Below are positions 1 through 13,199 of a DNA stretch of 64,000 bases, piece by piece. The stretch's first letter is position 1. Each line of letters opens with the position of its first letter. The stretch comes from Acorus gramineus (lineage: Eukaryota; Streptophyta; Magnoliopsida; Acorales; Acoraceae). A program made the position numbers and the translations under genes. The notes below the pieces were generated by a model. The model saw nothing but the letters and a program-made list of their open reading frames with translations. It did no database searches and was not told the DNA's origin. The stretch lies in NCBI GenBank assembly GCA_030737835.1, contig JAUJYN010000012.1:6367943-6431942 (forward strand), written 5' to 3'.

Positions 1-1074
1 AATAAGTAGTATGAGGGCGGAATATTTGGAATTTGGCATTAGGAAGAAGATAAGAAGAAATAGTGGAATAATATGCAATAATGGATAAGAATGAGGTTTT
101 TTTATTATTTGGGATCCACTATTCATGAGAAAGATAGAAATGAAGAGAACATCTTGTCATATATTAAAATAGGATGGTTAAAGTGGAGAATTGCAGTTGG
201 ATTTATGTGACCATCAAATATACCTGACGAGAAAACAATTAGAGCATATCTTTTATTTCATTCTCACAAACTTAAGATGTCTTTAACATACCCTACGGAT
301 GTGAACGAACAAGAACTCTACTCCCTCTCATGCTTCCTCTTCTTTGCTTCCTCTTCGAATTATATTTCCCTCGCTACAGGTTCTTCAGCCTAGGTCTGTT
401 GACCATTTTAAATCTGTGCCCCAGCTGTGAAGAATGTTGGTTCGCAAAAGAGAATTGAAATTACAGTCGTTTCTATGAGGAAAAATACGAGAAAAGTCAA
501 TAAACAGCCGGTATCAACCGGCACTAGAAAGTTGGATGATTTTCAAGCAATGCCAATAGGACGCATGCTTTAAGGAAAATAAGGAACAACATGCCTGGAA
601 AATGAGTGTATATGATATGAGAATGTTGAGATGGATGAGTGACAAGAAAAGAAAGAATCAATAAAATATAAGTACCTTCATGGAAAGTTATAGGTTGCTC
701 CAATAAAGGATAAGATGTGGAAATCGTTTGTAATGGTTTGGAAATCTGCGACAGAGATTATGAAGGCCCTTTTGGAAGAATGGATAGGCCAACAAACCTA
801 GATTACGACAATGAATGACGTGTTGACTGTAAATGCATTGGAGACCACGTCTCCTAATAAAGCTGAATGTTTTTGAAGAAATAAAGCTGAATCTTGAAGA
901 AGGATTCATGTAGCACAATTTCCTCGGATTCATCTAATTCTCCTTTTCTTAGTCCTCCATTTTTGGGATATTTGGCTACTACCGTGGTTCTGCTTCTTTG
1001 ACTTCTAGAGCTGAGCATGTCTTGTTATTTTTTATTGGGTGGATAAATATGATTTTGTATTGGAAGAGAAGAAA

Positions 1075-2070
1075 CTAATGGAATAACGTCATATTGAATA
1101 ACGGAGGCTGAAAAGTCTCTTATATAGAAACAAGATGTACAAAACCTTAGAAATAGAAAAAGACCAAAAAACCCAGGCAAAAAAATCAAGTCGGGGGCGC
1201 TACCCCTGAACCCCAAGCCTCCGGGGACTATAATAACTCCAATAGGAAGGAGAAGCAAGTTACACTGTACAGTGAATATGAACCACAAAATTTGTATATA
1301 TGGGACAGCATTTCTCCAAATAGATGGGAGGGATAAGAGGCTGAAATGCATCCCCAGAGCTGCCTAGAATATCACCCATAAAATAGTATTTTGATTTAGT
1401 CTAATATCAAAAAGGAGTATATGCAGGGTACGAGGCATTACAATCTTCTACTTTTCTCTAATATATGTGGTGCCTTGTCCATATTTGAGTATGGACTCTT
1501 GCAGATCAGGCCAGATTTGATGAGGCTGGATTTTCTTGATTCCAATCCTGTTGCTGTCTTCTTGCTAAAAGTTTAGCGGACTGATTGCCCTCCCTTGGAA
1601 TACGGGTTGCTTTCACTGCTGAATTGAATAAAATATGGAGTGAATGTACATGAGGATTCTCAGGGCTTGTCATGGATAATGCCCTTTCCTTTGATCCAAG
1701 ACAATACAATGGTTGAATGAGCTTCTATCCATATGTGACGAAGTTCACTGCTGAGCGCATCACCAGCATGTCGAAATTGTGATTTAGAAAAACCAATGAG
1801 ATATTAAACCCTAGATATAGCAGATCCTTTCCTTGCATGTCCAATGAACGCCTGGATCTACACTTAACCATTATTTTTTAACCTTTTTTATATTTATGAG
1901 ATATTCTACGATCCGGAGGAAGGATATAAAGACATGAGATTTAGGTGGAATCAAGAAATAAATGGAATAATGTATATTACGTAATGGAGGCTGAAAAGTC
2001 TCTTATTTAGTTACAAGATGTACAAACCCTAAAACAGAAAAAGATTAAAATACCCATAAAGAAAATTCGA
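1075..2070 (-). repeat. Direct-repeat pair, possibly degenerate LTRs of a small retroelement
   Basis: About 115 bp around 1075-1190 recurs at about 1959-2070 in the same orientation. The shared core runs from 'aatggaataa' through 'ggaggctgaaaagtctctta' to 'acaagatgtacaaa'. On the minus strand the first copy contains TATATAAGAGAC, which looks like an LTR TATA region. No clean TG...CA ends, primer-binding site or target duplication was found, so the LTR reading is tentative. Confidence 0.35.
1506..1790 (-). pseudogene. RNase H-like (RVT_3-type) relic of a retroelement
   Basis: On the minus strand a short open stretch reads ...ELRHIWIEAHSTIVLSWIKG..., then after a frame break ...ATRIPREGNQSAKLLARR. 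The spacing and the final 'PREGN..A..LA' resemble the RNase H-like domain at the end of plant LINE polyproteins (typically VPREANxxAHxLA). It is interrupted and lacks the rest of the domain, so it is a dead fragment. Confidence 0.5.
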
Positions 2071-2384
2071 GTCGGGTCCAACATTGAGACGGGGCCCGCA
2101 TAGAAGAGCCTTGACTATGAGGATCATGGGAATTGAGTTAGGATTCACTTTAGGTTATAATTTGGTTTGTAAGTAACTTTGCACTTCTTAATGGATTTTC
2201 TTTCTGGTCACGGTCCCATGATTTTTTCTTGTAAGGAATTTTCTTTTTAAATATTCTTCTGTTTTCTTGCATTTTTCTTATTTGTTTGCATATTCACATC
2301 CTTATTTGATTTGATTTAAATTAAGCATGCTGGATCAAAATAAATGAAATTCGACAATCTTATTTAAATACGGAATCAATGTTT

Positions 2385-2575
2385 TTTCTTTTCTTTTTTT
2401 TTTGGGGTGGGGTGTAACAAGGAACTCTCCAAAAAGGATTGGGAAAACCTTAGGTGCACAGAATAGCCCACAGTCCATATCCTCCAGGTAAGTCCAAGAG
2501 GATACGAACTCAAGAACAATGAGGAGCAAACCCATGCTTCTAACTAAAGAGCCACCAAGTGCCCTGGGTCCCTGC
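2385..2575 (-). mobile_element. tRNA-derived SINE
   Basis: On the minus strand, box A-like TGGCTCTTTAGTTAG is followed about 45 nt later by box B-like GAGTTCGTATCC, the internal Pol III promoter layout of tRNA genes. The body then runs about 110 nt into an A-rich tail (the T-rich run at about 2388-2402 on the + strand). It cannot fold as a functional tRNA. It lies in the probable intron of the P5CDH gene. Confidence 0.65.
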
Positions 2576-2839
2576 GTAGTATAGCAAGAGGAATTTCACC
2601 CTGGACATGCATGATAGAGTTATTTAGGACCGGCAGATATGATGGTGTACAAGTACTGTTGTGATATAACTTGAATATATCACATGAACTTTTTTTCGGG
2701 AATTTTTTTTACATGTATTCCTTTTGCATATTTTATTAATCACCTGCTGAAATTTATATTGTCTCTCTTTCCTCTTGCTCAAGTGGTTTAGTTGAATAGA
2801 TTACATTTAGTTAATTCTGTTTTTCTTTTCTTTTTATAG

Positions 2840-5800
2840 GCAAAACCACGAATGACACTTTTCACTGGAAGCTCACGAATTGCGGAAAAGTTGGCTTTTG
2901 ATTTGAAAGGACGTATCAAACTGGAAGATGCTGGCTTTGATTGGAAGATACTTGGTCCAGATGTTCAAGAGGTTAATAGTTAATACTGGACTTTCTATCA
3001 TTTTATATAATAGTTGCTAAAACTTATAGAATTGGCTATTCATGCCTACTGACAATCATAAGCAAATGCATTTTCGCTTTTGTTCAAGCAGGTTGAGTAT
3101 GTAGCTTGGGTTTGTGATCAAGATGCATATGCTTGTAGTGGACAGAAATGTTCAGCACAATCAATTTTATTCATGCACGAGGTTATCTCCATTATTTGAC
3201 GTTTCTCTTTTTTATTGTGATATTTAAACAAGCATATTATTGTTACCGTGCATGCCATACAAAAGTTGTGAGTTGATAAAAATTTACTTATACAACTACT
3301 ACACAATATGTAGATCCTTAATGAACTTGGTTAATACATAATTTTTTATCGGCAGCTTTTCTCTTCAGATTTATTGGGCAGCAGAGAGAACTAAATATAA
3401 AATCTATATGTATTATGGTTGTAGTTGTATCATATTTTTGTGCATCCTTTATGGCTTGTTCATGCCCATATGATTGGTCTCATTAAGACATTCTAGGTAT
3501 TTAATATTTATTATTATGTGTAAAAGGGAGCGTTATTTACATCAGGGAATTGGCTAATGTGTAGCGTTTGAAGGGGGGTCTCGGACAGATCAAGATTTTA
3601 ATATCATACCTGTTTAGAGCACATAGGGGTTCCTGGGTGTCAACAGTCATTGCTAATATGCTGAAATCATATCTTTTCTGGGATAATTTTATATACATCA
3701 AAGTGATTTTCTAAGTAAATGTTTAGTCCCTTAAAAATAAATTTAATGATCACAAATATTCAAGAAAAAAAGAGAACAATATCTGAAACCCAATTTTGCC
3801 CCAGAATCTGGGGGATACCTAGTAATTGTCGGTTTGGAACAAATAGTTGCGTGTTAGTTTCAACATGATTGTCTGTTGCCACAAGACCTGAAGGAGATCC
3901 TTTTTTTTTTTTATGGAATTTGTTTTCAGTGTTAGTTGGCTGAGATAGTTACAATTGCCAAGTGGACCTGTAATGTAGAATCACATTGTTGATTTGAAAC
4001 CTACAAATTGTTGATGGTCTATCCAATGTTCGAAAGTTGTATGGTCACTTTTAATTATTTCAATTGATTTACTTAGTGAAGGTCATGAAGGTGACCCAAG
4101 GTGAAAGTTTTTAATTCTATACTAGAAAATTATTCCCTTATATTTTATGGGACGTGCATCTGATATGTATTATTCAACTTATCTTGAAAATGCATTAAAT
4201 AATGATGCCATTATTTTGGGCCGCTGAATCCAATTCAGCCTGACATGTATACAGATGCATGTGTGGTTTAGGTTCTGCTATACTTTGGATCAATTGGTTT
4301 GTCAATGCCTCAAATGAGCATTTGTCAGGTTCCCAAGTAAAAATGGGCCATAGAATTCTGTGGAGAGTCTATTTTTATGAGGAAAATGTAGATTTCTTTT
4401 AGGAACAAAGACACTGAATTTTGAACATGATTGTTAACAGACTAATTTTAAGCATTACAATATATACAGTATTTGCTGCCAATGCCTCCCATTCACAACC
4501 ATTATTCTGGTCTTACTGGTGGCACTTCCCCAGATGGGCCTTGTGTATTTCAACTAGGGAAGTTTGTCAGCCTACTCAAATTTAGAACACTTAAATCAGA
4601 AAAAAATAAGAACCCATCCTGCACATTATAGATTGCATTTGGGTTTACCCTGTGTTAGAAAAGCCATGCATTAGAAATTCCATGCATCGTCTAATTTTAT
4701 ATCATTATCTGTCCAAGCATTTATCTTTTCCACCTTGAAAAGTTGAGTTTTATTTTTGTTCAATTTTGTTGTGATTGATATGAATTTGAATTATGCTATG
4801 CAGAACTGGGCTGCAAGTGAGCTTATTTCTAAGATGCAATCACTTGCCGAGAGAAGGAAGTTGGCAGATTTAACTATAGGTCCTGTTCTTACTGTAAGTA
4901 AGATTTTATCTCATTCTACACAAATCATTAATGTAGTCATGGAATAGATTTGTACAAAATTTTGCAGAGCTCAAATCTTAGTCATCCATTTGTTTTAATA
5001 TCTCATACTTATTTCAAATGCTAAGTGAAATATGAAATTTCATTGAACTCATGTTACAAGCATTGTTCACCATATGCGTATTTTACGTATTGAATGTAAA
5101 CCTTTTCATTTACTCAAAATCACCACCTTATTTTTCTCGGTGAAGGATATTCCTTTGCTTTTTGAACTTCTATTTCTTCATTGCCCCTTCAGTCCAACCA
5201 ATTTGTACTTGAATACTTTTTAAATAACTATATTTTTCTATACAACATTTTTGGCTCTAAAACCCTTGATCAAGTGTTTGAATTTTTACATTATGTATAT
5301 TCAATTTTGCTGTCTCCTCTTGAAAGATTACAGATGACTTCATATCTTTGAGGATCCTAAATTATTATTTACTATTTCAGGTGACAACAAAGAAAATGTT
5401 AGAACATGTAAATAAATTGCTTGAGATTCCTGGATCAAAACTACTGTTTGGTGGTCAACCTTTAGAAAACCATACCATTCCAAATATATATGGTGCTATG
5501 CAACCAACTGCAGTTTTTATTCCTTTGGATGAAATTCTCAAGGACACAAATTTCGAGCTTGCGACACGAGAAATTTTTGGCCCATTCCAGGTAAGGAAAT
5601 TTTATAGCAATCAAGTCTATTTTGAATGTTAATTTTTTGCGCTAAAGTTGGAGAAGAATTACTTGGTAACAAATAAAGACACCATTGCCATGTTTCCATC
5701 ATTTTGGATGGGCATAATTCTAGTGACATAATTTGTATATACATTTTAGTATAAAATTTATAATGTCTTTGGGGCTTGGACCCATAGCACATTGGTTGAC

Positions 5801-8800
5801 AAGAGAATTTGCAACCAAGAGGTAATGGGTTTAAGTCCCATCATATACCTACCAAAAATAATAATAAAAATAAAAATTCTTATTTTCTAAAAAACTATTT
5901 TAGAAGTCTTTCATTCATCATTAATTGGCCATGGTTGGAAAAAATTTATGATTAGCAAAAATATGCGACAATGTTCTAATGGCTTCCTTGCTGTTTCATG
6001 AGGAGCAAAAAAGTCATATAAATCAAATTTCATGTAGAATATATACCTATACACTTCCATTATTGGAAGAAATCTTGCATTGGTGTATTTTTTGAGCTTT
6101 TTCATGACAATCTGGATCCATTATAGGGCTTGTGAATTAGGTAAGGAATTTAACTGTTTGCTTTCGATATCCCTACGCCATGATAAACGGTGGACAATTC
6201 TCATGAATTTCTTTTCTTTTGAAATTCTCTAGACATGATTTGGTTCAGATAAACATAGCCTTGTTGTCAACACATATGATAATAATTACTGTTGAATGAT
6301 GTGTATATCATCCCTCTCATGATACAAATTTGAGCAGAAACTTCTCTACTCAAGTTTTGTTGTTGGTTTGGTCATTTTTTCCTAATGTTGGCACTTCATT
6401 AGCTAACTAAAATAAATTGATTGTTGAATCTTGTGAGCTTGTCAGAGTCATTCATCTCCATAGCTGTTCTCAAGTATCCTTAACCGATGTTTTAAAAAGC
6501 ATTTTGGGTTTTCTCTCTTTTTCCTTTTCTTCTTTTCTTTTCCATATTTTTATGTTTTTTGGGGGTGGGGGATTGAATTGCTCAATTAAAAATGATGATT
6601 TGCACCTTCTAGTTTAAGATGTTTGTGAGGGAAGCTGGTTAGGGATTGGCAAATTGCCCAGGTTTACGCTAGGCAGACATTTGCGAAATTTTTGAAACAA
6701 CACCATCAGCAATACCCCTTTTCATCAGCTTATCTTCATGGCTTTAGGTTATCTACAGGTCAGAAAACTTATTAGTAGAAAATAAATGATTAGTGCATAT
6801 TGATGTGATCTCCATTGCAGGCAAGCTTGTCTCATGCTCAACCTAGCTGGTTGGTCTGGCCCATTATAAGTGGTTTGGCAAATGGCAAACGATATGTCCA
6901 ACCCTGTGTGTAGCCCCATCCATAGTTCTCAACAGTTTCTTTCTTTTTTTTAAAAAAAAATATATACTCGCCCATTGAAGTACATATTGTTATAAAAAGT
7001 GAAGTATATACTAAGATATACTAGTTATTTTTTTTAAATATACTGTACTATCCAAGTGTATAGGTGGTTGGGAGACCGCTTCTGGGTTGTAGATGGGGTT
7101 GCAATACGGATTGTGTGTCAGAGCTCTTGAAAAATATAGCCCAAGCCTGACTACTTTGGAGCAGGGATACCATCTGCTTTCCTATTCCCATCTCATCTTT
7201 TGTACTTTTGTATATAATCACTTTTCATCGATGACACCATCGTGGTCTTGTTATTTTAAGCTTCATAAAACTAAAACATTCAAAAATTTTGTTTATGATA
7301 ATTGATATTTTGGAATCAGGTTGTTACCCATTACAAACACGACGAGCTACAAAAGGTATTGGATGCCTGTGAGAAGATGCATGCGCAGTTGACAGCAGCA
7401 GTGGTTTCCAATGATCCAATATTTCTTCAGGCAAGTGTGATAATATCAAAATGACTTCCATTGAGTATATGTTTTAGCTGGGAATGTATTGATATGAAAT
7501 GATGTCATAATGTCCTTGGCAATATTGAATAGATGTTCAAAATCCAAAACTTTGAAAAGGCAGACATTAACGAGAGGGAAGATGTTACAGCAAGGTAGTA
7601 TGATGAATTTCATGGATGAAAAAGAGATCCAAGCCATCAAATTTCTAAACCGGGACCCATCCCTGACCCCCAACACAAGCACAATCAAGAAAAAGGGAAT
7701 AAACAAAGAAGACAAACAAACAGCACACAAATTGAGAGCTCCTCGTGCTGTTGAAGCATTCGTCACTCTCTTTATTTCTTCAAAATTGTGTTTGTCTAAA
7801 TAACAATCTCAAAGTTCAAATTGGATAATGCTTAGAGTTTGTTGTTTCTAGTTTGATAACAATTAAAAATGAATGCCCAATGATGCTAGTAACCTAATTT
7901 TATAATCATCTGACATGATCATATAACCTTTTGTTTACTTTTTGTGGGCAGATGGCCTCAGCCGTATTTATAGTAGTATTTATTCACAAGATTTGACATG
8001 ATTTTAAGCCATATTTCATCACAATGTGCAATTCCCCTGCAATAGAGAAATTTATGCATTTTACATGAATGCCCTAGATTGGTCAATTTCCATCCCATTT
8101 TGAATCCTGGTGTTCAAGTTTTGATCTACAAGGCTGTTTTATGTCACCATGCATTTAATGTGCTATGCAAATGCTCAGGTTTTTTTTTTGTTCAGGTTTT
8201 CAGTCCACAAATGAACTGTATCTTTAAAAAAGGACTTCACCTAATGATGTGCTTGAGGTTTTCTATTTAATTGTCATCAGCTGTTTGGGTGCATGACTTT
8301 CAATAATGAGATTGGAATTAAAATTCTTATTTTTTGTAAATAATTCAGTGCCATTTGGACACGGTCATAAAGAATGTAAGGATGTATAGTGAGGAGATAC
8401 GATAATTTCAATTGTTGTGTTGTGCACTCCTCAAAAAACTTGGATCATGAGTCAACTCACTGAGAACCCCTACCCACAGGCCTCAACTAATTATAAAACT
8501 CACTCCATGATTTTTTTCGTAGTAAGATGAGCAAAATAGATATCAGTTTTGTAATGCTATCCTATGATAGATTGGTGTTTATTTATCTATTTAAAATCCA
8601 TTTAGAGATGTTAGTTTCTCTCACAAATTGAAATTGAAAATGAAGCTGTGTTCTCTGAATGTCAGTACCATACATGCACAGTGAGCAAAAATTCATTTCA
8701 CACCCCATTTTTGTTAATTTTGCCATGTTGGGTAGGGTTTGTAAGACATTTTTTTTATCTCTACACCCTCTCTAATATTAGTTAACTTCTTTTGTTCTTT

Positions 8801-9488
8801 AAATATTTTAACAGTCAACTATATCATATTTCAAGTTTAGTTTTCAATCGAAAAATAAAGTCTACTCTCCTGATTATGAAATGAGGTCACCCATATTATC
8901 TCTTCAAGTTTCAAATTCTGAGATATGGGTTCTCTTGTTCACACTAACCTCTATAATTTGTATGCCTTTTGAGGATTCCATGTCAATGTAGAATTTTTTT
9001 TCTCTGTAGACTATTAAAGTAAGTCTTGCCCAATGAATGTATTAGTACAAAGTGTAAATCAAAGTTTGAATAATTATAATAGTTTTATTGGACTATCTGA
9101 TGATTGTTATAATGCAGCAATCAAAGCAATCAAAACATTTTGTAGATTTATGTACAAAAATAACAGTGTGTGTGTTGCAGGACGTTCTGGGAAGGTCAGT
9201 GAACGGGACTACATATGCTGGAATACGAGCACGAACAACTGGAGCCCCACAGAATCACTGGTAAACACAAAAAAAAATCGATATCAAGTTAGCATTTACG
9301 CGTGTGAGTTTATGTAGTCTAAAGTGACTTGGAATAACTATCTTGACAGGTTTGGACCGGCTGGAGATCCTAGAGGTGCCGGAATCGGAACCCCAGAAGC
9401 AATAAAACTTGTCTGGTCTTGCCATAGAGAGATCATATATGACCTTGGCCCGCTTCCACCGAACTGGGAAATTCCATCATCAACCTGA
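2840..9488 (+). CDS. ALDH12A1: Delta-1-pyrroline-5-carboxylate dehydrogenase, mitochondrial (3' half, partial)
   Basis: This enzyme oxidises glutamate semialdehyde/P5C to glutamate with NAD+, the second step of mitochondrial proline breakdown. Seven exons are seen: 2840-2971, 3092-3181, 4804-4893, 5381-5590, 7320-7430, 9181-9260 and 9350-9488 (stop TGA 9486-9488). They join in one frame to about 283 residues, roughly the C-terminal half of a family of about 550. Visible motifs are FTGSSRIAEK (cofactor-binding region), LEDAG at the position of the ALDH general-base glutamate (inferred), and ACSGQKCSAQ with the catalytic Cys. EIFGPFQ follows, then FGPAGDPRGAGIGTPEAIKL near the C terminus. Upstream exons, including the transit peptide, are not recognisable in bases 1-2839, so they lie before the window. 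The intron after 7430 has a GC donor (CAG/GCAAGT); the others are GT-AG. The longest introns are 1.6-1.75 kb and hold repeats. Family assignment is firm. Confidence 0.93.
5766..5878 (+). mobile_element. tRNA-derived SINE fragment in P5CDH intron
   Basis: Box A-like TAGCACATTGGTTGACAAGAG is followed by box B-like GGTTTAAGTCCCATC at tRNA spacing, and then an A/T-rich tail (aaaataataataaaaataaaa). This is the standard head of a plant tRNA-derived SINE. The insertion lies in the intron between the exons ending at 5590 and starting at 7320. Confidence 0.6.
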
Positions 9489-10958
9489 ACATCATACATC
9501 AAAGGCAAGTTCCTTGTCGTTGAATATATAGGCTTAGATTTTAAATCACTGAAGAAAAAGACAGAGGGATTACAGTACTTTATTTAGAGTGGAGGGGTGT
9601 TATTAGCCAATATCTTTAGATTCTTTAAAACAATATCATTTCATATATAAGATGAAGAATGGAAACAAGAAGGAAAAGGTATGTTCAAGAAGAAGATATA
9701 TTGTTTTAGTTGATATCTGTGATGAGTGCTGCTACTTATACAGTTTAGTTTGTCAACCAAAATGTTTCTATGTGCAATGATCCAAATGAGAGAGTCGTGC
9801 AAAAATCCCTGGAAACATTAAACAAAAGATTAGATTTCAGATTTCTCAATTATTTAATTAGTTATATAATGGTTAGATTGTGATTAGATTGAGACGTTTG
9901 AATCAAGAGGATAGGCTTACTGCATGGTCATAGAAATGATCCAAATTTTAGAGAGAGAGAGAGAGAGAGAGATGGACTCGATTACATGTTTGGTTTTTGA
10001 AGTTGGTGATTTTTGTGTTAATGTTTTATAGGTAAATGCTGAAATTTGAACTCATGACCTCTGGTTTGTTTCTTATGTGAATATGAGATGAGAGTGTTAT
10101 ATAAAGTATGAGATTGGAATATAACTCAAGACGGTTGGAGGAGAAAAAATACTACCAGATTACTATTCCTCCATGTTCCTCCTCTGTTTTAACTACTTAT
10201 TGGACACTAAAAAGGGGAACCAATATCTTGATAGTGATGACTGATATATTAGAATTGGTTGATCAATATATTTGAAATTGATATTTAATTTTATTTTTAT
10301 CATGACCCAATTGATTTTTGAGGAATGGGTATATAGATACTACCTTGACTTGCATTCATTAAATTGAAGTACACAGTCAATGGAGGGGAAAGAGAGCAAT
10401 TCATGAGAATATATGAACAATTTTAGTGTGCCCATTCCATAAAAAAAAAAAAAAAAAAAAAAAATTCAGTGTGCCTTGAGACAAATCGATGCTCCATGTA
10501 TATCAATCAAGTCACATGGTTATCATAACTCAAATATATCCTACTTTGTTAAGTAACAATCAAATATGTTAATATAATTGTGAAAATAACAATTAGGTTA
10601 CCAATTTATATTTTTATTAAATCTCAGCTATTCTAAGCAGGTCGAAAGGAAGGTAAACTGCAGTTTTGCAAAGTGGGAGCGAGGAATGGTCAGACCAGCG
10701 GAGGCATACTTGTTTTTAAGAAGATGATGTAATCAGGACTTTTTTAAGGCCTGTTTTGTCTGTACTTAAAAAGTAAAATGTATATTGGGGATTGGAAAGG
10801 TGGGAGACCACCTGTGTTTGGAAACGCGTTAGAAAAATATTATTTTGAATAAGGTTATTTAAATAAACTTTGTGCTTTTTCATTAAAAGCTTATGAGGGA
10901 GGGAAGATAGTTATTGAGGAGTAAGCTTTGTAAGTTCTTGTTTTGTGGTAGAGCCCTC
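9489..10958. other. P5CDH 3' UTR and AT-rich intergenic DNA
   Basis: The 3' untranslated region follows the stop at 9488; its end cannot be fixed by eye. Further on there are a GA microsatellite (about 9953-9971), a possible SINE 3' remnant on the minus strand (about 10030-10065, box B-like GAGTTCAAATTTC) and an A run at about 10439-10463. No gene is seen. Confidence 0.5.
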
Positions 10959-11479
10959 CTATAACTTTTTTTGTTTTAAGCGTGGTCCCTCTAATTTATA
11001 AAACCCATGCTTACCATTCCATAAAAAAAAAGAAAAAGAAAAAAAAGAGAGAGATCTGAGAGCGTGGTATATCCTCCTTTTAATGGAACCAAAAGTTGAA
11101 AGACATTCTTGCCTCAAACCTACTGCTGATAATAAATCCCGGATGGGAAGAACTGCATTGAAAAAAAAAAGATTGTGATTGCGCCAACGTTTCAATAACA
11201 TAATAACAAAATGGCCAATGACGATTCACCATACCTATCCGGAGGCCAATGGGGTGTAGAAAAACCTAAAGCCAGTTGGTCGACCTCTAAATTACATGGG
11301 GGCTACAATTGACACAGAAATTGTTGCCAATAACGCCAGCATACAATCCCCAAAAATATGAGATTTAAACTCCGAGCATAGATGATAGAAGGGGAACGAT
11401 CATGTCCATATGAACTCCCACCAAATTCAAATACATCCCACATTAGTTGCCATTGAAAAACCTTAATGTGAGAGAATAT

Positions 11480-12830
11480 CGATAACAGTCACAGTCGCCT
11501 CCATGTCAGTTTATCCTGTATGGAGGAGTTGGGTATAACTAGCTGATGATGCACTTCCCTAACCTTAGAGCTATCAACCAGAGTAGTGTCCCAAGTCCCA
11601 ACACCATGCAACCACATAATTAATGCGCTTAGAAGGGGGAATAGACTACATAATAGCCATAACTCAATAAGGAGGAAATTTATCCTCCAAAGCATCCCTG
11701 TCAGTGTGAAAATTCAAGGTTCCTCTGAACTTGGACCTGGTTTGCCTTGCCACATACTAGATCACCGCTTGGAGGGGTCATTTCTAAGCAGCCGATGGCC
11801 TCTTAGAAGGATAAAGTGTGATCTCCAACTACTTTTCTAAAAGAAGGAAAAATCGGTGTCACATTGATCATCTTGTTGGGGAACTTTAAGGTTTCTCCTC
11901 TTGAAGCTACTGCCGATCACACTTTGAGGTGAAAAAGCTGATGACTCCTCTAATGAAACTCATAAAGTAGCTTTTGAAGTGGGGGGATTACAATAATTGT
12001 AAAAGAAAGAAAGTGACATCCGTACAGAATTCAACTAGGGGTTGTTAACCGCCTTTAGCTAAAAAGTTGGATAACGGAGGAAAAACATATTTGTGTTATA
12101 TTTAAAGAGCAAAAGTAAATAAAAGTTCTAAAAGAGAGAAAGTGACCATTATTCAAAGTTTAATTAGGGGGTGTTAACCGCCTCCAGCTAAAACTTCAGA
12201 TAGCTTCCAAAAAACAGATATGTGCTATATTTAAAGAGCAGAACTAAACATAAGTTGTAAAAAAAAGAAAATGACCACGGTACAAAGTTTAAATGTTAAC
12301 CGCCTCTAGCTAAAACGTAAAGAAAGCAAGTAAAAAAAGTTGTAAAATAAAGAAAGTGATCACCGTACAGAGTTGAACCAGGGGGTGTTAACCACCTATA
12401 GCCAAAATGTCTGAGAATGGTAAAAAAAAAGTGCAGTATGTAAAGAAAGTAACCGCATACTGCATATACAAACACTGGTTCTTTCTAGGGGGTCTAGAGG
12501 ATTTCTTGGGCAAAGGTGTGAGGGGCACACAGGTCAAAGTAAGCAGAAATCTAAAAGCCAATGTAGCAAGGATGCAACAACATATTCTATTGAGGGATCC
12601 GTAGACCCAATTCACCATATTGGTTCGATTGGACAATAACATCCTAACATTATAATGCACAAGATCACGACCATTACTCCAAAATAGCTTGCGTGCCACC
12701 TTTTCACATTGGTAACGATAGAGGATGGAAGATAAGTGATAGAGTTAAAATAAAGTGGAAGTGATTGTAGTCTACCAGCCATATTAAGGAGTTGGGATTT
12801 CCACGAGGTTAGTCTCAATATATATAGCTT
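11480..12830 (-). pseudogene. Degenerate LINE (L1-type) reverse transcriptase relic
   Basis: Minus-strand fragments, read from high to low coordinates, match the order of a plant LINE ORF2 C-terminal half. At 12818-12612 a fragment contains RLTSWKSQLLNMAGRLQSL, very like the 'LxSWKxxxLSxAGRLxLI' motif after the RT fingers/palm. At 11695-11489 'GTWDTTLVDSS...IQDKLTWR' is like the linker before the zinc knuckle. Frame breaks and an intervening tandem array show that it is dead. Confidence 0.6.
12003..12405. repeat. Four-copy tandem repeat inside the LINE relic
   Basis: The phrase GTTAACCGCC (last copy GTTAACCACC) recurs at 12044, 12173, 12294 and 12387, each preceded by an 'aagaaagtga..' stretch and a 'tacaaagtt' stretch. 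Periods are therefore about 129, 121 and 93 bp. The copies are divergent. No coding role is visible. Confidence 0.7.
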
Positions 12831-13199
12831 CGAGGACTTCAGTGCTTTCGGTCTCCCTCAAGATTCACTCTTACACCAACATATTTCCTCGGAGTTGTAG
12901 ACTAACAAAAAAATTCTACTCATCTATTGATGAAAACAAGATAAAATAGTTTACGAGAACTACAGTTGTTGGCGTAGATATCGGCTGAAGGTAGGCAATT
13001 ATTGGGTGTGTAATGTGACCACATCGTTGACATGGTCATGGAATGCGCGTACTCTATCCAAATCCCTAGGCACATCCAAATCAACCACCACTTTTCCATG
13101 GCCATTCATTGCTGGATTCTATAGCCCCATTATGGAAGCATTCATCTGTCCAATCACCGTCACCTGTGAAGAGGGGGAAGGAGAACAAAAGGAGACCTA

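Larger units (their letters stand above)
1..2839 (+). other. Probable large intron of the P5C dehydrogenase gene, with repeat relics
   Basis: No P5CDH exon is recognisable here, and the first visible exon begins at 2840 after a pyrimidine-rich tract ending in TATAG, a normal acceptor. Because the gene must continue upstream, this stretch is inferred to be intronic. It holds an RNase H-like relic (about 1506-1790, - strand), a pair of direct repeats (about 1075-1190 and 1959-2070) and a SINE (about 2385-2575, - strand). Confidence 0.6.

Noticed and set aside
688..1351. 81 aa and 108 aa minus-strand open frames
   Set aside because: Neither shows conserved motifs. They sit in the probable P5CDH intron, next to or within an LTR-like direct repeat.
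2500..5870. tRNA-like box A/B pairs as true tRNA genes
   Set aside because: They lack a complete cloverleaf and are followed by SINE-type bodies and A-rich tails, so they are called SINEs.
7446..7803. Overlapping 106 aa (-) and 97 aa (+) open frames between P5CDH exons
   Set aside because: They lie in an intron of a well-supported gene, overlap each other, and match no family I recognise. Probably a repeat fragment.
10959..11201. 80 aa minus-strand open frame downstream of the LINE relic
   Set aside because: It has no recognisable domain, is interrupted by A-runs on the + strand, and is likely LINE or repeat debris.
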